A DNA stretch of 21,166 bases from Treponema sp. (GTDB lineage: Bacteria; Spirochaetota; Spirochaetia; Treponematales; Breznakiellaceae), in contig JAISND010000104.1 of NCBI GenBank assembly GCA_031276615.1, positions 1 to 21,166 of the forward strand, written 5' to 3'. Position numbers and translations under genes: made by a program. How positions within the stretch are numbered: position 1 is the stretch's first letter; every line of letters starts with the position of its first letter. Below, piece after piece: positions 19,813 through 21,166 of the stretch. A model generated the notes under the pieces. The model had not been told where the DNA came from. It saw nothing but the letters and a program-made list of their open reading frames with translations, and did not search any database.

Positions 19813-20874
19813 TTACTCTAATTCCTCGTCGAAACAGACCGCTACTTTGCCGCAGTTTCCTTCAGCCATCAGTTTATACGCATCTGCCGCTCTGTCCAGA
19901 GAGAACCGGTGGGTCACCAGTTTTTCAGGATGCAGGTCCCAGCGTGCCAACTCCTCCACCAGATTTTCCATAAGCCAAATACTGGTAACCCAACTCCCGT
20001 AAATACTCTTCTGCGGATGAATAATATCCGGGCTGGGATTAAAATGGACGGTATTACCTTCCCCGACAAAGGCTATTTTACCCCACTGCCTGGCGGCCCT
20101 GACAGCGGTCACCCGCCCCTGGTCGTTGGCCGAAGCGTCAAAAGCCCGTTCCACGCCCTTGCCACCGGTACACTCCTTAATCGCGTCAACATTGGATTCC
20201 GAGGGAGTAAAAACTTCATCAGCCAGGTTGAGTTTTTTCGCCAATTCAATCCGGTAGGAGTTTGCCTCGATACCGAACAGTTTATGCGCGCCCATGGCTT
20301 TACAGAGCATAAGCGCCGCGAGTCCAACGGGACCAAGTCCGACAACAAGCACATTGTCGGTACCGCTTACGCCGATTTTATGGATTGCCTCGTACACTGT
20401 ACCGAAACCGCAGGCCACTTGAGCGCCATCGGTGTATGAAAGTGAAGGCGGGAGCTCCACCAAGTCCTTTTCATCGCAGAGGATGTATTCCGCCATCCCG
20501 CCATTCCGCTGCCAGCCGTAAGCCTGCCGCAGCGGCGACGAGCAGGAAATCATGTAACCCATTCGGCAGTCGTGGCAGACCCCGCAGCCGGAAATATGAT
20601 ATACAATCACCCTGCTGCCTTTTTTAAAGCGCTTAAGGCCGGGTCCTTCTTCCACCACCTGCCCGCAGGGCTCGTGACCTGCGATTACATCCTGATATCC
20701 TTCCGGTCCCTTTCCTATATGTTCCCGGTAAATGGCACGGATATCACTGCCGCAAATAGTGGACGATTTCATTTTTACCAGGACCTGTCCGTACCCAGGC
20801 TGGGGGATCGGGACATCCTTAAAAATAACGGTACTATTACCGGGCAAATACGCGCCTTTCATGGTTCCTTGCAT
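19813..20874 (-). CDS. Zinc-dependent medium-chain alcohol/polyol dehydrogenase
   Basis: A 353-residue enzyme of the medium-chain dehydrogenase/reductase family (threonine/sorbitol dehydrogenase-like). The catalytic zinc site is visible in TICGSD (Cys) and GHEPCG (His-Glu). The structural zinc lobe is CGVCHDCRMGYMISC, a Cys-x2-Cys-x2-Cys-x7-Cys pattern. The Rossmann coenzyme motif is VVGLGPVGLAAL, and Glu in GIEANSYR after beta2 favours NAD over NADP. It should oxidise a secondary alcohol or polyol; the substrate is unknown. ATG 20874 is chosen because GGAGGG sits just upstream; a TTG at 20886 and ATG at 20862 are less likely. It lies 27 nt downstream of the sugar-permease gene on the same strand, which suggests catabolism of the imported sugar or polyol. 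Confidence 0.92.
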   Translation of the reverse strand: MQGTMKGAYLPGNSTVIFKDVPIPQPGYGQVLVKMKSSTICGSDIRAIYREHIGKGPEGYQDVIAGHEPCGQVVEEGPGLKRFKKGSRVIVYHISGCGVCHDCRMGYMISCSSPLRQAYGWQRNGGMAEYILCDEKDLVELPPSLSYTDGAQVACGFGTVYEAIHKIGVSGTDNVLVVGLGPVGLAALMLCKAMGAHKLFGIEANSYRIELAKKLNLADEVFTPSESNVDAIKECTGGKGVERAFDASANDQGRVTAVRAARQWGKIAFVGEGNTVHFNPSPDIIHPQKSIYGSWVTSIWLMENLVEELARWDLHPEKLVTHRFSLDRAADAYKLMAEGNCGKVAVCFDEELE

Positions 20875-20901
20875 TTTTCCCTCCAAAATCCATGATTCCG
20901 G

Positions 20902-21166
20902 CTACTTCTCCGTTCCGTAACCGGCGCCTTCTATTAACACATTTTGGAACAGCCAAATAAAAATAAGAATCGGAAGCAGGTGCAAAGCTGCCGCCGCGAA
21001 AAGCGGCCCCCAGGAAACACCAAACATAGAACCGAGCATTTCGTTAAGAATGACCGGAGCCGTCCGGGACACTTTGGTGGTAAAGAGGAATGCGAACATG
21101 AATTCCTTCCAGCAGAACAACGCAACCAGAATACTCTCGGACAGGATACCGGGACTCGCCAGAGGC
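20902..21166 (-). CDS. Carbohydrate ABC transporter permease (MalG/CUT1 type), 5'-truncated
   Basis: The C-terminal 87 residues of an inner-membrane permease; the frame runs off the right edge. It begins PLASPGILSES, the LP-x-PG end of the EAA coupling loop, then CWKEFMFAFLFTT, equivalent to the WNEF-FA block of MalG/UgpE-type permeases, a short periplasmic segment, and the last helix (LFAAAALHLLPILIFIWLFQ) before the GAGYGTEK tail. The family usually reads GA-KG here; GAGYG is a slight variant. It should import a sugar or polyol with a partner permease, binding protein and ATPase encoded beyond the edge. It is followed by the dehydrogenase gene. Confidence 0.88.
   Translation of the reverse strand, partial: PLASPGILSESILVALFCWKEFMFAFLFTTKVSRTAPVILNEMLGSMFGVSWGPLFAAAALHLLPILIFIWLFQNVLIEGAGYGTEK

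Noticed and set aside
1..21166. CRISPR arrays, tRNAs, rRNAs, insertion sequences, integrases, toxin-antitoxin pairs
   Set aside because: I looked for regularly spaced repeats, tRNA-like cloverleaf ends, transposase and recombinase motifs on both strands and saw none. The lipoprotein/XRE pair is divergent and lacks toxin features, so I do not call it a toxin-antitoxin system.

Overview
The window looks like chromosomal DNA from a spirochaete, most likely a Treponema of the insect-gut type. The reasons are an operon with two cyclic-nucleotide-binding (CNB) proteins, one of them fused to TPR repeats; a short XRE regulator whose YIAMIELSRQFPSPEVLE stretch resembles treponemal regulators; and solute-binding-protein and Trk genes of the type seen there. 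This is recognition by eye without any search, so genus is moderate confidence and species is not claimed. Most genes are clearly GC-rich by eye. The exception is a short AT-rich patch at about 5.0-5.8 kb. There is no rRNA, tRNA, CRISPR array, insertion sequence, integrase or phage gene.

Layout. 1-758 (+) is the 3' part of a PLP-dependent trans-sulfuration enzyme. 853-3789 (-) is a tight three-gene operon: amidohydrolase, CNB-TPR protein, CNB-winged-helix regulator, with a good promoter at 3878-3907. 4105-5007 (+) is a PHP-domain phosphoesterase with its own terminator. 5083-5814 is the AT-rich patch: a 64-residue Cys-rich lipoprotein (-) divergent from a small XRE regulator (+), with a perfect inverted repeat over the likely -10 box between them. 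5795-7606 (-) is a ComM/YifB-type AAA+ protein whose 3' end overlaps the regulator gene. 7607-8160 has no convincing gene. 8263-9675 (+) is aroA, preceded in the same frame by a 31-codon ORF with the strong ribosome site that aroA lacks.

9791-13955 (+) is a potassium-uptake operon, trkA followed by two different trkH genes, the first lacking the usual N-terminal membrane segments. 14224-18962 (+) is a complete branched-chain amino-acid ABC importer, livJHMGF, followed in the same direction by a LUD-domain protein (18992-19633). A 26-bp perfect palindrome lies in the livJ leader and a long hairpin separates livJ from livH. 19813-21166 (-) is a zinc-dependent medium-chain dehydrogenase downstream of a truncated MalG-type sugar ABC permease.

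How the genes work together. The Trk module is one cytosolic gating subunit for two membrane subunits. The Liv module is a periplasmic binding protein, two permeases and two ATPases, with the LUD protein possibly handling something derived from the imported substrate. The amidohydrolase/CNB operon pairs a deaminase-like enzyme with two potential cyclic-nucleotide sensors, an association whose meaning is unknown. Nothing here is an obvious new defence or mobile system. The most interesting items are the CNB operon, the asymmetric TrkH pair, the aroA upstream ORF, the LUD protein with the liv operon and the lipoprotein/XRE patch.
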